64,000 bases of DNA. Origin: Streptomyces sp. MJM8645. Lineage in GTDB: Bacteria; Actinomycetota; Actinomycetes; Streptomycetales; Streptomycetaceae. The position numbers and the translations under genes are program-made. The notes beneath the pieces are model-generated. The model was not told the origin of the DNA, did not search any database, and was given only the letters and a program-made list of their open reading frames with translations. How positions within the stretch are numbered: the first letter of the stretch is position 1; each line of letters opens with the position of its first letter. Positions 1 through 8,532 of this stretch are shown piece after piece. The stretch lies in assembly GCF_001625365.1 (NCBI RefSeq), contig NZ_LJJF01000001.1, positions 6,869,501 through 6,933,500 on the forward strand, written 5' to 3'.

Positions 1-770
1 AGCCGCCGACCGGTCAGGAACAGCGACACCACGCCCGGCCCCTCCCGCCGGACCTCCGCCACCCGCAGCCGGTGCCGGCGGTCGAGCAGCCAGGGCCGGG
101 CCAGCCGGTACCAGCCCAGCAGGGCGGCGGTGCCGAGGTAGAGCGCGTACCAGGCGGCGCGGGCCGGGCCGTCGCCGAGGTCGGCGCCGGTGGCCAGCTG
201 GTGGCCGAAGGCGAGCGCCACCGCGAGGTAGGTGGCCAGGTGCAGGTAGTACCAGGCCTCGTACGGGAGGCGGCGCCGGGCGGCGCGGGCGGAGACGGCG
301 CCGGTGCCCAGCATCAGCAGGGTGCCCAGTGCGGCCTTGAGCATCTCGGGGTAGTGGAAGACGATCTCCACGCCCTCGCCGAAGAGGCCGCGCCCGTCCG
401 TCAGCGCGTACCCCCAGACGACCGACAGCACGTGCACCGTCACCACGGCGACCAGCCAGCGCCCGCCGAACGCGTGCCAGCGGGCCAGCCGGTCGGCGCC
501 GACCCCGTGCTCCACCGGCGGCAGCCGGGCCATCAGCAGGAGCAGCACCGGCGCCGCGTACCCGGCGAGCAGGCCGGTGATCCGGCCCGCCCCGGTCAGC
601 CAGCCGGCCGCGCCGGCGACCGCAGGGGTGTCGGACCACCACAGCGCGAGGACGCCGAGCGCCCCGGCGGCGATCAGGCCCAGCACCGCGTCCGGCCGGG
701 CGGCGGCCGGGCGGCGCGGGGCCGCCCGGCGGGTGCGGGCGGCGGGTCTCGGCGGGGCGGCGGTGGCCAT
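1..770 (-). CDS. Ferric-reductase-like transmembrane oxidoreductase (C-terminus outside window)
   Basis: The gene runs leftward off the window; 256 codons are visible. The start is ATG with an AAGGAGG ribosome site 7 bases upstream. After an Ala/Arg/Pro-rich N-terminus of about 27 residues come about six hydrophobic segments (LGLIAAGALGVLALWW, LLAGYAAPVLLLLMARL and others). Histidines sit inside the membrane segments in the pattern of a two-heme ferric-reductase domain: RWHAFGGRW, VTVHVLSVVWG, YYLHLATYL and AFGHQL. The last visible residues (RLRVAEVRREGPGVVSLFL) look like the start of an FAD-binding ferredoxin-NADP-reductase barrel. By family knowledge such proteins pass electrons from cytoplasmic NAD(P)H across the membrane to ferric iron or another acceptor; the substrate is unknown here. 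It is divergent from the response regulator at 1001. The membrane domain call is solid, the flavin domain only begins in view. Confidence 0.8.
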   Translation of the reverse strand, partial: MATAAPPRPAARTRRAAPRRPAAARPDAVLGLIAAGALGVLALWWSDTPAVAGAAGWLTGAGRITGLLAGYAAPVLLLLMARLPPVEHGVGADRLARWHAFGGRWLVAVVTVHVLSVVWGYALTDGRGLFGEGVEIVFHYPEMLKAALGTLLMLGTGAVSARAARRRLPYEAWYYLHLATYLAVALAFGHQLATGADLGDGPARAAWYALYLGTAALLGWYRLARPWLLDRRHRLRVAEVRREGPGVVSLFLTGRR

Positions 771-1000
771 CGGGGATCCTCCTTCGGGCCCGGCGGGCGA
801 GCACCGCCGGGGCGCACCACGATCGCACCGCAACCTCTGAGCCGGCTCTGAACCGGTGCCGCCGCCCCCGTCGCCCCCGGCGGTGTCGCCGCAGGTCAGG
901 GCGGGTGGAGCGGGTTCTGCGGGCGACTGCCGGTCTCAGGGCTTTCTCATCGCGGTGGGCCAGGATGAAGGCGGCCGACCGCCTGCACCCAGGGAGCACC

Positions 1001-1729
1001 ATGGACGACACCGCCGAGCGGGGCGCCGACCGGCAGGACTGGCGGGTCCTGGTCGTCGACGACGAACCGGACCTGGTGGAGGTGGTCTGCGGCGCGGTCC
1101 GCTACGAGGGCTGGCAGGCGCGGGGCGAGACCACCGGTCTGGCCGCCGTCCGGGCGGCGGCGCACTGGCGCCCGGACGCCGTGGTGCTCGACATGATGCT
1201 GCCCGACCTCGACGGCATGGAGGTGCTGCGCCGCATCCACGCCGAGCGGCCCGAGGTGCGGGTGCTCTTCCTCACCGCCCGGGACGCCGTCGAGGACCGG
1301 ATCGCGGGCATCGCGGCGGGCGGCGACGACTACGTGACCAAGCCGTTCAGCCTGGCCGAGGTGGTGGTCCGGCTGCGCGGGCTGCTGCGCCGGGCCGCCC
1401 CGCCGGGGGCCGCGGGGCAGCCGCCCGCACACGCCCTGGTGCTCGGCGACCTCGTCCTCGACGAGCGGGCCCGCGAGGTCACCCGGGCCGGTGAGGTGGT
1501 CGACCTCAGCCCGACCGAGTATGCGCTGCTCGCCCACCTGATGCACCACCCGCGGCAGGTGCTCAGCAAGGCGCAGATCCTGGACGCCGTCTGGTCGTAC
1601 GACTTCGGCGGGCAGGCGCACGTCGTCGAGCTGTACATCAGCTATCTGCGCAAGAAGCTGGACGCGGGCCGGACGCCGATGATCCACACGGTGCGCGGCG
1701 CCGGGTACCTGATCAAGGCGGCCCCGTGA
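1001..1729 (+). CDS. OmpR/PhoB-family response regulator
   Basis: Receiver plus winged-helix DNA-binding regulator of 242 residues, the normal family length. The receiver (about 14-125) has the acidic pair VDDEPD at 20-21, the phospho-acceptor Asp64 in VVLDMMLPD, Thr92 and Lys114 (TKPF). The C-terminal trans_reg_c domain (about 150-240) ends with the typical recognition-helix and wing sequence HVVELYISYLRKKLD...HTVRGAGYLI. An upstream in-frame start exists at 905, but ATG 1001 has GGGAG just upstream and gives the usual N-terminus. The stop overlaps the GTG of the next gene (GTGA), so the kinase at 1726 is its translationally coupled partner. The regulon is not evident; the divergent ferric-reductase-like gene is a possible target by position only. 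Confidence 0.93.
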   Translation: MDDTAERGADRQDWRVLVVDDEPDLVEVVCGAVRYEGWQARGETTGLAAVRAAAHWRPDAVVLDMMLPDLDGMEVLRRIHAERPEVRVLFLTARDAVEDRIAGIAAGGDDYVTKPFSLAEVVVRLRGLLRRAAPPGAAGQPPAHALVLGDLVLDERAREVTRAGEVVDLSPTEYALLAHLMHHPRQVLSKAQILDAVWSYDFGGQAHVVELYISYLRKKLDAGRTPMIHTVRGAGYLIKAAP

Positions 1730-3228
1730 CCGGCGGCCCCACGACGGGCAGCCCCATCACGGGCGCCGCCAGGGCGCGCCGCCGGGCCGCCCGGCTGGTG
1801 CCGCGGACGCTGCGGGCCCGGCTGATCGCCGGCCTGCTGGTGCTGCTGGTGGTGACCTGCGCCGCGGTCGGCCTCGCCACCACGGCGGCGCTGCGCCACT
1901 TCCTGGTGGACCGCCTGGACCAGCAGCTCGCCGACGCCGGCGGGCGCTACGCCGCCAGCCTGGAGCACGCCGGCCAGGGCGGCGGCACCGACACCCGGGC
2001 GCAGACCCCCGGCACCCTGGGCGCCCGGCTGCTGGACGGCCGGGTCACCGCGGCGGGCGTGGTCGACGGGGACGCCGACGACGCCAACGGCCCCAGCGCC
2101 GACGACCGGCTGGTGTTCTCGCCGGCCGAGCAGCGGGCCCTCGCTGCCCTGCCGGTCGGCGGGCCGGCCCGCACCGTCGACCTGGGCCGCGCGCAGGGCC
2201 ACTACCGGGTGCGCGCGGTGGCCGGCCGGGACGGCGACGTGCTGGTCAGCGGACTGCCGCTGCGCCCGGCCGAGGACACCGTGGACCGGCTGGCGACCCT
2301 GGAACTGACCGTCTTCGCGATCGCCGTCGCCGGGGCGGGGGCGGCCGGGGCGGTCTGGGTCGGCTGGTCGCTGCGTCCGCTGCGGCGGGTGGTGGGCACG
2401 GCCGAGCGGGTGGCCGCGCTGCCGCTCGCCAGCGGCGCCGTCACGCTGGCCGAACGCGTCCCGGACGACGATCCGCGGACGGAGGTCGGCCGGGTCGGCG
2501 CGGCGCTCAACCGGATGCTCGGGCACGTGGGCGACGCGCTGGCCCGCCGGCACGCGGTGGAGGAGCGGCTGCGGGCGTTCGCGGCCGACGCCAGCCACGA
2601 GCTGCGCACCCCCGTGGCGGCGGTCCGCGGCCACGCCGAACTCGCGCTGCGCCACCCGGGCGCGGTGCCCGGTCCGGTCCGGCACTCGCTGGAGCGGATC
2701 GACGCGGAGGCGGTGCGGATGGGCGCGATCGTCGAGGACCTGCTGCTGCTCGCCCGGCTGGACGCCGGCCGGCCGCTGGCCGACGCCGAGGTCGACCTGA
2801 CCCGGATCGCGCTGAACGCGGTGGTCGACGCCCGGGCGGCCGGGCCCGGGCACCGCTGGCGCCTGGCGCTGCCCGAGGAGCCGGTGCTGGTGCGCGGGGA
2901 CGCGGACCGGCTCAGCCAGGTGGTGGTCAACCTGCTGGCGAACGCACGGACCCACACCCCGCCCGGCACCGAGGTCGAGCTGAGCCTGGAGCCGGCCGGG
3001 GCGGAGGTGCGGCTGGCCGTCGCCGACGACGGCCCGGGGATCACGCCGGAGCTGGCGGACCGGATGTTCGAGCGGTTCGTCCGGGGGGACCGCGCCCGCT
3101 CGCGCTCGACCGGGTCGACGGGGCTCGGCCTGTCGATCGTGCGGGCGGTGGTCCGGGCGCACGGCGGCACGGTGGACGCGGCGAGCCGGCCGGGCCGCAC
3201 CGTGTTCACCGTCCGGCTGCCGCTCTGA
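1726..3228 (+). CDS. Membrane sensor histidine kinase (HAMP, HisKA, HATPase)
   Basis: Partner kinase of the regulator at 1001, 500 residues. An N-terminal transmembrane helix (LIAGLLVLLVVTCAAVGLA, about 30-50) is followed by an extracytoplasmic sensor region of about 130 residues with no recognisable fold, a second helix (LTVFAIAVAGAGAAGAVWVG, about 190-215) and a HAMP segment. The dimerisation and phosphotransfer box is DASHELRTPVAAV with the phospho-acceptor His at about 291. The ATPase domain shows an N box (NLLANARTHTP), G1 (VADDGPGI), F box (MFERFVRGD) and G2 (STGLGLSIV). The GTG start overlaps the preceding stop by 4 bases. The 3' end overlaps the convergent GlxA-type gene by 23 bases. 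The stimulus is unknown. Confidence 0.92.
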   Translation: MTGGPTTGSPITGAARARRRAARLVPRTLRARLIAGLLVLLVVTCAAVGLATTAALRHFLVDRLDQQLADAGGRYAASLEHAGQGGGTDTRAQTPGTLGARLLDGRVTAAGVVDGDADDANGPSADDRLVFSPAEQRALAALPVGGPARTVDLGRAQGHYRVRAVAGRDGDVLVSGLPLRPAEDTVDRLATLELTVFAIAVAGAGAAGAVWVGWSLRPLRRVVGTAERVAALPLASGAVTLAERVPDDDPRTEVGRVGAALNRMLGHVGDALARRHAVEERLRAFAADASHELRTPVAAVRGHAELALRHPGAVPGPVRHSLERIDAEAVRMGAIVEDLLLLARLDAGRPLADAEVDLTRIALNAVVDARAAGPGHRWRLALPEEPVLVRGDADRLSQVVVNLLANARTHTPPGTEVELSLEPAGAEVRLAVADDGPGITPELADRMFERFVRGDRARSRSTGSTGLGLSIVRAVVRAHGGTVDAASRPGRTVFTVRLPL

Positions 3229-4297
3229 CCGGGGGCGCGGGACTGGTGGTGCGGAAGCGGTGGCGGTACTCGGTCGGGGTGGTGTCGAGCCGGCGGCGGA
3301 AGGCCCGGACCAGGGTGTCGGTGGTGCCGAACCCGCAGTCGGCGGCGACGCGTTCGAGCGTGGCATCGGTGGATTCGAGCTGGTGGCGGGCGAGTTCGAC
3401 CCGGGCCGACTCGATGTAGGCGCTGGGCGTGGTGCCCAGTTCGGTCTTGAAGATCCGGGTCAACTGCCGTTCGCTGACGTGGGCGTGGGCGGCGAGGTCG
3501 GGGACGGTGAGCCGGCCGGTGAGGTTGCGCAGGACGTGGTGGCGCAGCTCCTCGACCCGCCGGGTGGTGGAGACGGGTTCCAGCGGGACGCTGAACTGGC
3601 TCTGGCCGCTGGGGCGTTTGAGGTACATCACGAGCTGGCGGGCGACCCTCAGCGCGAGCTCCTCGCCGAAGTCCTCGGCGACCAGGGCGAGGGAGAGGTC
3701 GAGGCAGGCGCTGATGCCCGCGCCGGTCCAGACGTCGCCCTCGCGGATGAAGATCGGGTCGGCGTCCACCTCGATCTCCGGGTACTCGGCGGCCAGTTGT
3801 GCGGCGGTCGACCAGTGGGTGGTGGCGCGCTTGCCGTCGAGGAGTCCGGCGGCGGCGAGCAGGTGCGCGCCGACGCAGACCGAGGCGATGCGGCGCGAGC
3901 GCCCGGCGAGGGCGCGCACCCAGTCGACCACGGCCGGGTCGGTGCGCGGGCGGACCAGGCGCTGGCCGTCCACCTCGACGGCGCCGGGCACCAGCAGGGT
4001 GTCGATGGCGCTCGCGGCGGCCTCGTCGAAGGTGAGGTCGGGCAGGATCCGCACGCCGGCGGCGGTGGTGACCGGGTCCGTGGTCGCGGCGGCGAGGACG
4101 ACGCGGTAGCCGGTCGCGTCGCCGGTCTCCCGCCGGACGAGGGAGAACACCTCGGGCGGTCCGGTGACGTCGAGCAGGTCGACGCCCTCGAACAGGACGA
4201 TGACGATCAGTCGTTGTACGGCGCCCACGGCCCCACCTGCGCTCTCTTCGTGCTCTCTCGATGTCGGAATCTGCAGGTTAGACGGCATTGCCGACAT
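3206..4297 (-). CDS. GlxA-family transcriptional regulator (DJ-1/PfpI domain plus AraC HTH)
   Basis: The N-terminal half (about 28-200) is a DJ-1/PfpI (class I glutamine amidotransferase-like) domain: VIVLFEGVDLLDVTGPPEV, then RIASVCVGAHLLAAAGLLDG with a Cys in the nucleophile-elbow position, then RATTHW. The C-terminal 100 residues are an AraC/XylS HTH pair (VPDLAAHAHVSERQLTRIF and RVAADCGFGTTDTLVRAFRR). The length of 363 residues is slightly long because of about 27 extra N-terminal residues. No ribosome site precedes ATG 4297, and an in-frame GTG 24 codons in may be the real start. It is divergent from the isochorismatase-fold hydrolase at 4396, a frequent regulator-target pairing, so control of that gene is likely (inference). 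Its tail overlaps the convergent kinase gene by 23 bases. Confidence 0.9.
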   Translation of the reverse strand: MSAMPSNLQIPTSREHEESAGGAVGAVQRLIVIVLFEGVDLLDVTGPPEVFSLVRRETGDATGYRVVLAAATTDPVTTAAGVRILPDLTFDEAAASAIDTLLVPGAVEVDGQRLVRPRTDPAVVDWVRALAGRSRRIASVCVGAHLLAAAGLLDGKRATTHWSTAAQLAAEYPEIEVDADPIFIREGDVWTGAGISACLDLSLALVAEDFGEELALRVARQLVMYLKRPSGQSQFSVPLEPVSTTRRVEELRHHVLRNLTGRLTVPDLAAHAHVSERQLTRIFKTELGTTPSAYIESARVELARHQLESTDATLERVAADCGFGTTDTLVRAFRRRLDTTPTEYRHRFRTTSPAPPVRAAAGR

Positions 4298-4395
4298 CTG
4301 GTGACCGGTCGTAGCGTTCCAGGGGCCGGGCCGCCGCGGCCGTCGCAGCCGCCGCCCGCCCTTACCCGTGTACCGAACCGAAGGTGGTCCCCCCC

Positions 4396-4986
4396 ATGCC
4401 CACGACGACCCTGCGCGCCCTGAACGGCCTCGACGAGACGCCCGCCACGCTCGCCGCGTCCACGCTGATCCTGATCGACTACCAGAACACCTACGTGCGC
4501 GGCGTGATGGAGCTGGAGGGCTGGCGGGAGGCGCTCGACGCGGCCGCGGCCCTGCTCGCCCGGGCGCGCGCGGCGGGCGCCACGGTCATCCACGTGATCA
4601 ACGACGGCGGCGCGGGCACCCCGTACGACGTCCGTGCCGAGATCGGGCAGATCCACCCCGCCGTGGCACCGGCCGAGGGTGAGGCCGTGGTCGTCAAGCA
4701 GGCCCCGGACGCCTTCGTCGGCACCGGCCTGGGCGCCCTGCTCGACGAGGCCGGCCACCAGGACGTGGTGGTCGCGGGCTTCATGACCCACATGTGCGTG
4801 GCCTTCACCACCGCGGGCGCCTTCCTGCGCGGCAACCGGCCGACCGTCGTCGCCGACGCCTGCGCGACCCGCCCGCTCGCCTCGGCGGGCACCCGGGTGA
4901 CCGCCGCCCAGCTGCACCGCAGCGCCCTGGCGACGATCGGCGACCTGTACGGCGTGGTCGTGGAGTCCCAGGCCGCGCTGAGCTGA
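4396..4986 (+). CDS. Cysteine hydrolase of the isochorismatase superfamily
   Basis: 196-residue isochorismatase-fold hydrolase. The Asp-Lys-Cys triad is visible: Asp in LILIDYQNTY, Lys in VVVKQAPDAF and Cys in GFMTHMCVAF, with the cis-peptide-type VAGFMTHMC context typical of the family. The family includes isochorismatases, nicotinamidases and N-carbamoyl amidohydrolases; nothing here fixes the substrate. An in-frame GTG at 4384 exists, but ATG 4396 is preceded by AAGGTGG at good spacing and was chosen. It is divergent from the GlxA-type regulator at 4297. A strong hairpin follows the stop, before the convergent GH5 gene. Confidence 0.9.
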   Translation: MPTTTLRALNGLDETPATLAASTLILIDYQNTYVRGVMELEGWREALDAAAALLARARAAGATVIHVINDGGAGTPYDVRAEIGQIHPAVAPAEGEAVVVKQAPDAFVGTGLGALLDEAGHQDVVVAGFMTHMCVAFTTAGAFLRGNRPTVVADACATRPLASAGTRVTAAQLHRSALATIGDLYGVVVESQAALS

Positions 4987-4995
4987 ACCGTTTCC

Positions 4996-5027
4996 GTCGG
5001 GGACCGGCCCGTCGGCCGGGCCCCGAC
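4996..5027. terminator. Bidirectional terminator-like hairpin
   Basis: The inverted repeat GTCGGGG-a-CCGGCC / GGCCGG-g-CCCCGAC has a 4-base loop. It lies exactly between the stops of two convergent genes (4986 and 5038). There is no U-tract, as is common in high-GC actinomycetes. Confidence 0.7.
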
Positions 5028-5037
5028 AGCGGCGGTG

Positions 5038-6996
5038 TCAGGCCAGTGGGCGGCAGAGCAGCGCGTCCGGGACGCCGGCGTGCAGCCAGCGCCAGGTGAA
5101 GGCGACCCCCGCGACGTACTCGTTCGAGGCGCACTGTCCCTTGTAGGCCCCGGGCGCCCAGTCGCTGGCCGCCGAGTCGGCGCCGGTGGCGGCCGGGGGC
5201 CGGTTGTCGCCGTGGTCGAACCAGAGCACCCGGTCGGGCGCGGCGGGCGGCGCGGACACGGCCGGGGCGCAGAGCAGGGCGGCCATCGCGTCGGCGCGGA
5301 CGCTGTAGCCGACCGCGAACCGGCCTTCCGGGCACTGGAGTTTGTTGTAGCCGGGCGCCCAGTCGCCGCCGGTGACGTAGCGCTCGTCCGTGACGGTCGT
5401 CCAGGCGTCCGGCCCGGTGGCGGGCTGCCCGGCGTCGGTGCACAGGCCGCGGCCGTCACCGCGGCCGAGGCCGATCAGGCGCTGGCCGTCCGGGCAGTTC
5501 CCCTTGCGGTTGCCGCTGCTCCAGTCGGGCAGGGCCAGCATCCGCCGGGAGGCGTTCTGGTCGGTGTGGTCGAGGTCGAGCAGGTTCCAGCGGGCGGCGG
5601 CCGGCACCGGGCCGGTGTACCCGGGGGTGGCGACCAGCCGGTTCCAGTCCGCGGCGCGCCAGTCGCCCGGGTCTTCGACGCTCAGCCGCCGGCCGGCCTG
5701 GTCGTAGTGGAGGAGCGCCCAACTGTCCTGCGGCACACCGTCGTTGTGCCATCCGACCAGCGGCCAGACGGCGAAGTCGGTGTCGTGCTCGGCCAGGATC
5801 GCGGTGAAGCGGTCGAACCAGGCCTGCTCCTTGGCGTCGGTCGGGCCCCGCCCGCCCGCACCGAACTCGCTGATCCAGACCGGGGCGGTGAAGTGCTGCC
5901 CGGCGCGGGTGACGAAGAGCGCCTCCTCGTCGACCACCGCAGCGAGTTGACTGGGCGTCAAGTCCTGGTAGCGGGGATCGCCGGTGGCGCCCGGACCGCT
6001 GCCCGCACCGGTGTTGGCCGAGCCGGTGTACCCGTAGAAGTGCGCCGAGTAGACCAGTTTGCCCGAGTCGATCAGGGTGTGGGAGAGCGTGGCCACCGGC
6101 TTGAGCATCGGACGGCCGTGCGGCAGGCCCGCCAGCGGGACGCCCTGCCAGTTGGTGCCCTCCATGATGATCAGCAGGTCGGGGGCGGCCTGGAGGATCC
6201 GGTTGCCCGCCTCCTCGAAGGCGGCGTACGCGTCGTGGCCGTCGCCCAGGCCCCAGTTGGGGTCGTCCCAGGTGTCGCGGCGGACCTCGTTGCGCAGGTC
6301 GGCGCCGACCACGCGCTTGTTGGCCCGGTACCGGTTCACCATGAACAGCCAGTCCTGCTCCCACGTCTCGGTGGACTGGCCGCTGTTCCACCGCTCGTTG
6401 CCGTCCAGGCCGCAGCAGAACCGGTACCCGGTGGTGTGGTTGTTGAGGATCACCGCGAACCCGTCGGCGGTGAGCGCCGCCACCACCGCGTCGTACACCT
6501 GCAGCGGGGTGCTGCCGCGCAGCCCGGGGTTGGCGGCGACGGCGGCGTCCGGGACGGCGGCGGTGTCCCGGATCATCGCGTCCGCGAACGGCAGTCGGAC
6601 GCTGTTGAGCCCGAGGCTGTGGAAGCCCGCCATGATCTCGGACAGCGGCGCCCGGTCGAGGCCGAGCGGCAGGTTGTACGAGACCTGGCCGGCCTGGTTG
6701 TTCGCCGGATCGGTGGTCGAGCCGCTGCCCTGCCACGTGCCCTGCGCGCCGGACCAGTTGCCGGACTTCAACTTGAACCGGTCGCCCGACGCGTCGACGA
6801 CGTACCGCCCCCGGGTGCTGAGCGGTCCCGCCCAGGAGGCCGCCAACTGCGCGCCGCTGAGCGGCGCCGGGGCGGCGGTGGTGGCGCTTTCGGTGGCGAT
6901 GTCCGGGGCGGCGGTAGCGGCAGTGGCCGCCGGCACAACGAGCAACGCGGACAGCGCCGTTGCCGCGGACAGCACGCGGAGCGCGAGTCTTCTCAT
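5038..6996 (-). CDS. Secreted GH5-type glycoside hydrolase with C-terminal Cys-rich repeats
   Basis: 652-residue exported enzyme. A Sec signal peptide (MRRLALRVLSAATALSALLV..., Ala-rich to about 30) precedes a TIM-barrel region of about 45-430. GH5 hallmarks are visible: VRLPFAD at about 133, the acid/base Glu237 in LRNEVR (the family usually has NEP; here Pro is Val), YSAHFYGYTG at about 316 and the nucleophile Glu377 in VWISEFGAGG. By family it retains and cleaves beta-glucans or related polysaccharides outside the cell; the exact substrate cannot be told. Residues 490-652 form three repeats, each with an aromatic start (DW at 491, 545, 612) and a pair of Cys (501/519, 555/576, 622/648) in the pattern DW-x-x-G-x-x-K-x-x-C...LC. 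I do not recognise this module; it may bind carbohydrate. The gene stands alone, divergent from the MarR operon. Confidence 0.88.
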   Translation of the reverse strand: MRRLALRVLSAATALSALLVVPAATAATAAPDIATESATTAAPAPLSGAQLAASWAGPLSTRGRYVVDASGDRFKLKSGNWSGAQGTWQGSGSTTDPANNQAGQVSYNLPLGLDRAPLSEIMAGFHSLGLNSVRLPFADAMIRDTAAVPDAAVAANPGLRGSTPLQVYDAVVAALTADGFAVILNNHTTGYRFCCGLDGNERWNSGQSTETWEQDWLFMVNRYRANKRVVGADLRNEVRRDTWDDPNWGLGDGHDAYAAFEEAGNRILQAAPDLLIIMEGTNWQGVPLAGLPHGRPMLKPVATLSHTLIDSGKLVYSAHFYGYTGSANTGAGSGPGATGDPRYQDLTPSQLAAVVDEEALFVTRAGQHFTAPVWISEFGAGGRGPTDAKEQAWFDRFTAILAEHDTDFAVWPLVGWHNDGVPQDSWALLHYDQAGRRLSVEDPGDWRAADWNRLVATPGYTGPVPAAARWNLLDLDHTDQNASRRMLALPDWSSGNRKGNCPDGQRLIGLGRGDGRGLCTDAGQPATGPDAWTTVTDERYVTGGDWAPGYNKLQCPEGRFAVGYSVRADAMAALLCAPAVSAPPAAPDRVLWFDHGDNRPPAATGADSAASDWAPGAYKGQCASNEYVAGVAFTWRWLHAGVPDALLCRPLA

Positions 6997-7114
6997 GAGG
7001 GTTCCCAGCGGTGAGGGTGGGTGGGTGTCCGTACACGGTCACCCGGGATCCTGGCACAGCCGCGCCCCGCCCGGCAGTCCTCCGGTCCACCCCGTCCGCC
7101 CTCTGGACGAATAC

Positions 7115-7127
7115 CTCTCACTGAGAG
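7115..7127. promoter_or_regulatory. Palindromic operator candidate for the adjacent MarR regulator
   Basis: CTCTC-ACT-GAGAG is a perfect 5-bp inverted repeat 15 bases upstream of the marR-type start, in an A/T-richer stretch (ATACCTCTCA...GCTAAAAT). The size and position fit an autoregulatory MarR site. This is an inference from position; no binding data. Confidence 0.5.
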
Positions 7128-7141
7128 CTAAAATCGGAGGT

Positions 7142-7666
7142 ATGAGTGCGACACCGGAGACGCTCACCCCCGCACCGGCCGTCGACCTTCCGACGACCCC
7201 CGATCCCGACGTGGCCGACGAACTCTCCGCCCTGCTGGTCGGCATCCAGCGCCTGGTCCGCCGCCGACTGCGGCAGGGACTCACCGAGCCGAGGCTGCGC
7301 GGGGCGCAGATCGAACTGCTGCGCCTGGTGATGGACACCCCCGGGCTGCGGGTGTCCGACGCGGCCGAGGAGCTGTGCCTCGCTGGCAACTCGGTCTCCA
7401 CCCTGGTCAACCAGCTGGTCGCGCTGCGGCTGCTGCGCCGCGAGGTGGACCCGGCCGACCGCCGGGCGGCCCTGCTGTACGCCACCGACGAGGCCGTCGA
7501 ACGCCTCGCGGTCTGGCGGGCCCGGCGCGCCGCGCTGGTGGGGGAGGTGGTGGCCGGGCTGCCCGCCGACTCCCGGGCGGCCCTGGCCGCCGCGGTGCCC
7601 GCGCTGCGCGAGGTGGCGACGGGCCTGCGCACCCGACCGGGCGAGCCGGGGGAGGAGGAGCGATGA
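7142..7666 (+). CDS. MarR-family transcriptional regulator
   Basis: 174-residue winged-helix regulator. The core runs from about residue 25: a helix with LLVGIQRLVRRRLRQG, the HTH (LRVSDAAEELCLAGNSVSTLVNQL, about 78-102) and the wing LLRREVDPADRRAALLYATD with the conserved DxRxx-L/Y pattern. The ATG has CGGAGG immediately upstream. Its stop overlaps the ATG of the ABC ATPase gene (ATGA), giving one operon marR-ABC-ABC. By analogy with other MarR-exporter operons it probably represses its own operon and is released by an exported compound. The palindrome at 7115 is the likely operator. Confidence 0.93.
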   Translation: MSATPETLTPAPAVDLPTTPDPDVADELSALLVGIQRLVRRRLRQGLTEPRLRGAQIELLRLVMDTPGLRVSDAAEELCLAGNSVSTLVNQLVALRLLRREVDPADRRAALLYATDEAVERLAVWRARRAALVGEVVAGLPADSRAALAAAVPALREVATGLRTRPGEPGEEER

Positions 7667-8532
7667 CGTTCCCGGAGAACGGCGGTGACGAGGCGGTGGT
7701 CTGCCGCGGCCTGGAGTACACCTTCCACCACGGGCGCGGGAAGGGCAGCAGCACCAAGGCCGTCGACGGTGTCGACCTGACCGTGCGCACCGGCGAGGTG
7801 TTCGGCCTGCTCGGCCCCAACGGCGCGGGCAAGACCACCACGATCCGGGCGATCACCACCCTGCTGCCGGTCCGCGCCGGCATGGTGCGGGTCTTCGGCC
7901 ACGACCCCGCCCGGCAGCGGATGGAGGTCCGCCGACTGCTCGGCTACGTGCCGCAGCAGCTCTCCGCGGACGGTGGGCTGACCGGTCGGGAGAACGTCGC
8001 GCTGTTCGCCCGCGTCTTCGACGTGCCGCACGGCGAGCGCCGCGAGCGGGTCGCCCAGGCGCTGGCCGCCGTCGGCCTCGCCGAGGCGGCCGACCGGATG
8101 GCCGGCACCTACTCCGGCGGCATGGTCCGCCGGCTGGAGCTCGCCCAGGCCCTGGTCAGCGCCCCGCGCCTGCTGGTGATGGACGAGCCCACCATCGGCC
8201 TGGACCCGATCGCCCGCACCGGCGTCTGGGAGTGCGTCGAGGCGGTCCGCCGGGCCACCGGGATGACGGTGCTGGTCACCACCCACTACATGGACGAGGC
8301 CGACCGCTACTGCGACCGGATCGCCCTGATGGACCGCGGCCGGATCCGCGCGCTCGGCACCACCGAGGAGCTGAAGACCGTGGTCCGCGCGCAGGATCCG
8401 CAGCTCGCCGACCCCAGTCTGGACGACGTGTTCCGCCACTTCGCGGGCCGCGAGCTGGCCCCCGGCGAGGCCCCGGAAGGAGAGTTCAGCGATGTCCGCC
8501 GTACCCGCCGCACCGCCTCCCGCGTCGGCTGA
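7663..8532 (+). CDS. ABC transporter ATP-binding protein (DrrA-like)
   Basis: 289-residue ABC-2-type exporter ATPase. Walker A is GPNGAGKTTT at about 51-60, then the Q-loop (YVPQQLS), the signature YSGGMVRR, Walker B LLVMDEPT with IGLDP, and the H-loop VTTHYMDEADRYCDR. The motifs and order match the DrrA/CcmA family, which powers export of drugs, lipids or other hydrophobic molecules. The start overlaps the upstream regulator by 4 bases and the end overlaps the permease gene by 41 bases, so the three genes are translated as a coupled unit. The substrate is unknown. Confidence 0.94.
   Translation: MTFPENGGDEAVVCRGLEYTFHHGRGKGSSTKAVDGVDLTVRTGEVFGLLGPNGAGKTTTIRAITTLLPVRAGMVRVFGHDPARQRMEVRRLLGYVPQQLSADGGLTGRENVALFARVFDVPHGERRERVAQALAAVGLAEAADRMAGTYSGGMVRRLELAQALVSAPRLLVMDEPTIGLDPIARTGVWECVEAVRRATGMTVLVTTHYMDEADRYCDRIALMDRGRIRALGTTEELKTVVRAQDPQLADPSLDDVFRHFAGRELAPGEAPEGEFSDVRRTRRTASRVG

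Noticed and set aside
905..1000. Upstream start for the response regulator
   Set aside because: Adds 32 atypical residues; ATG 1001 has the ribosome site and family-like N-terminus.
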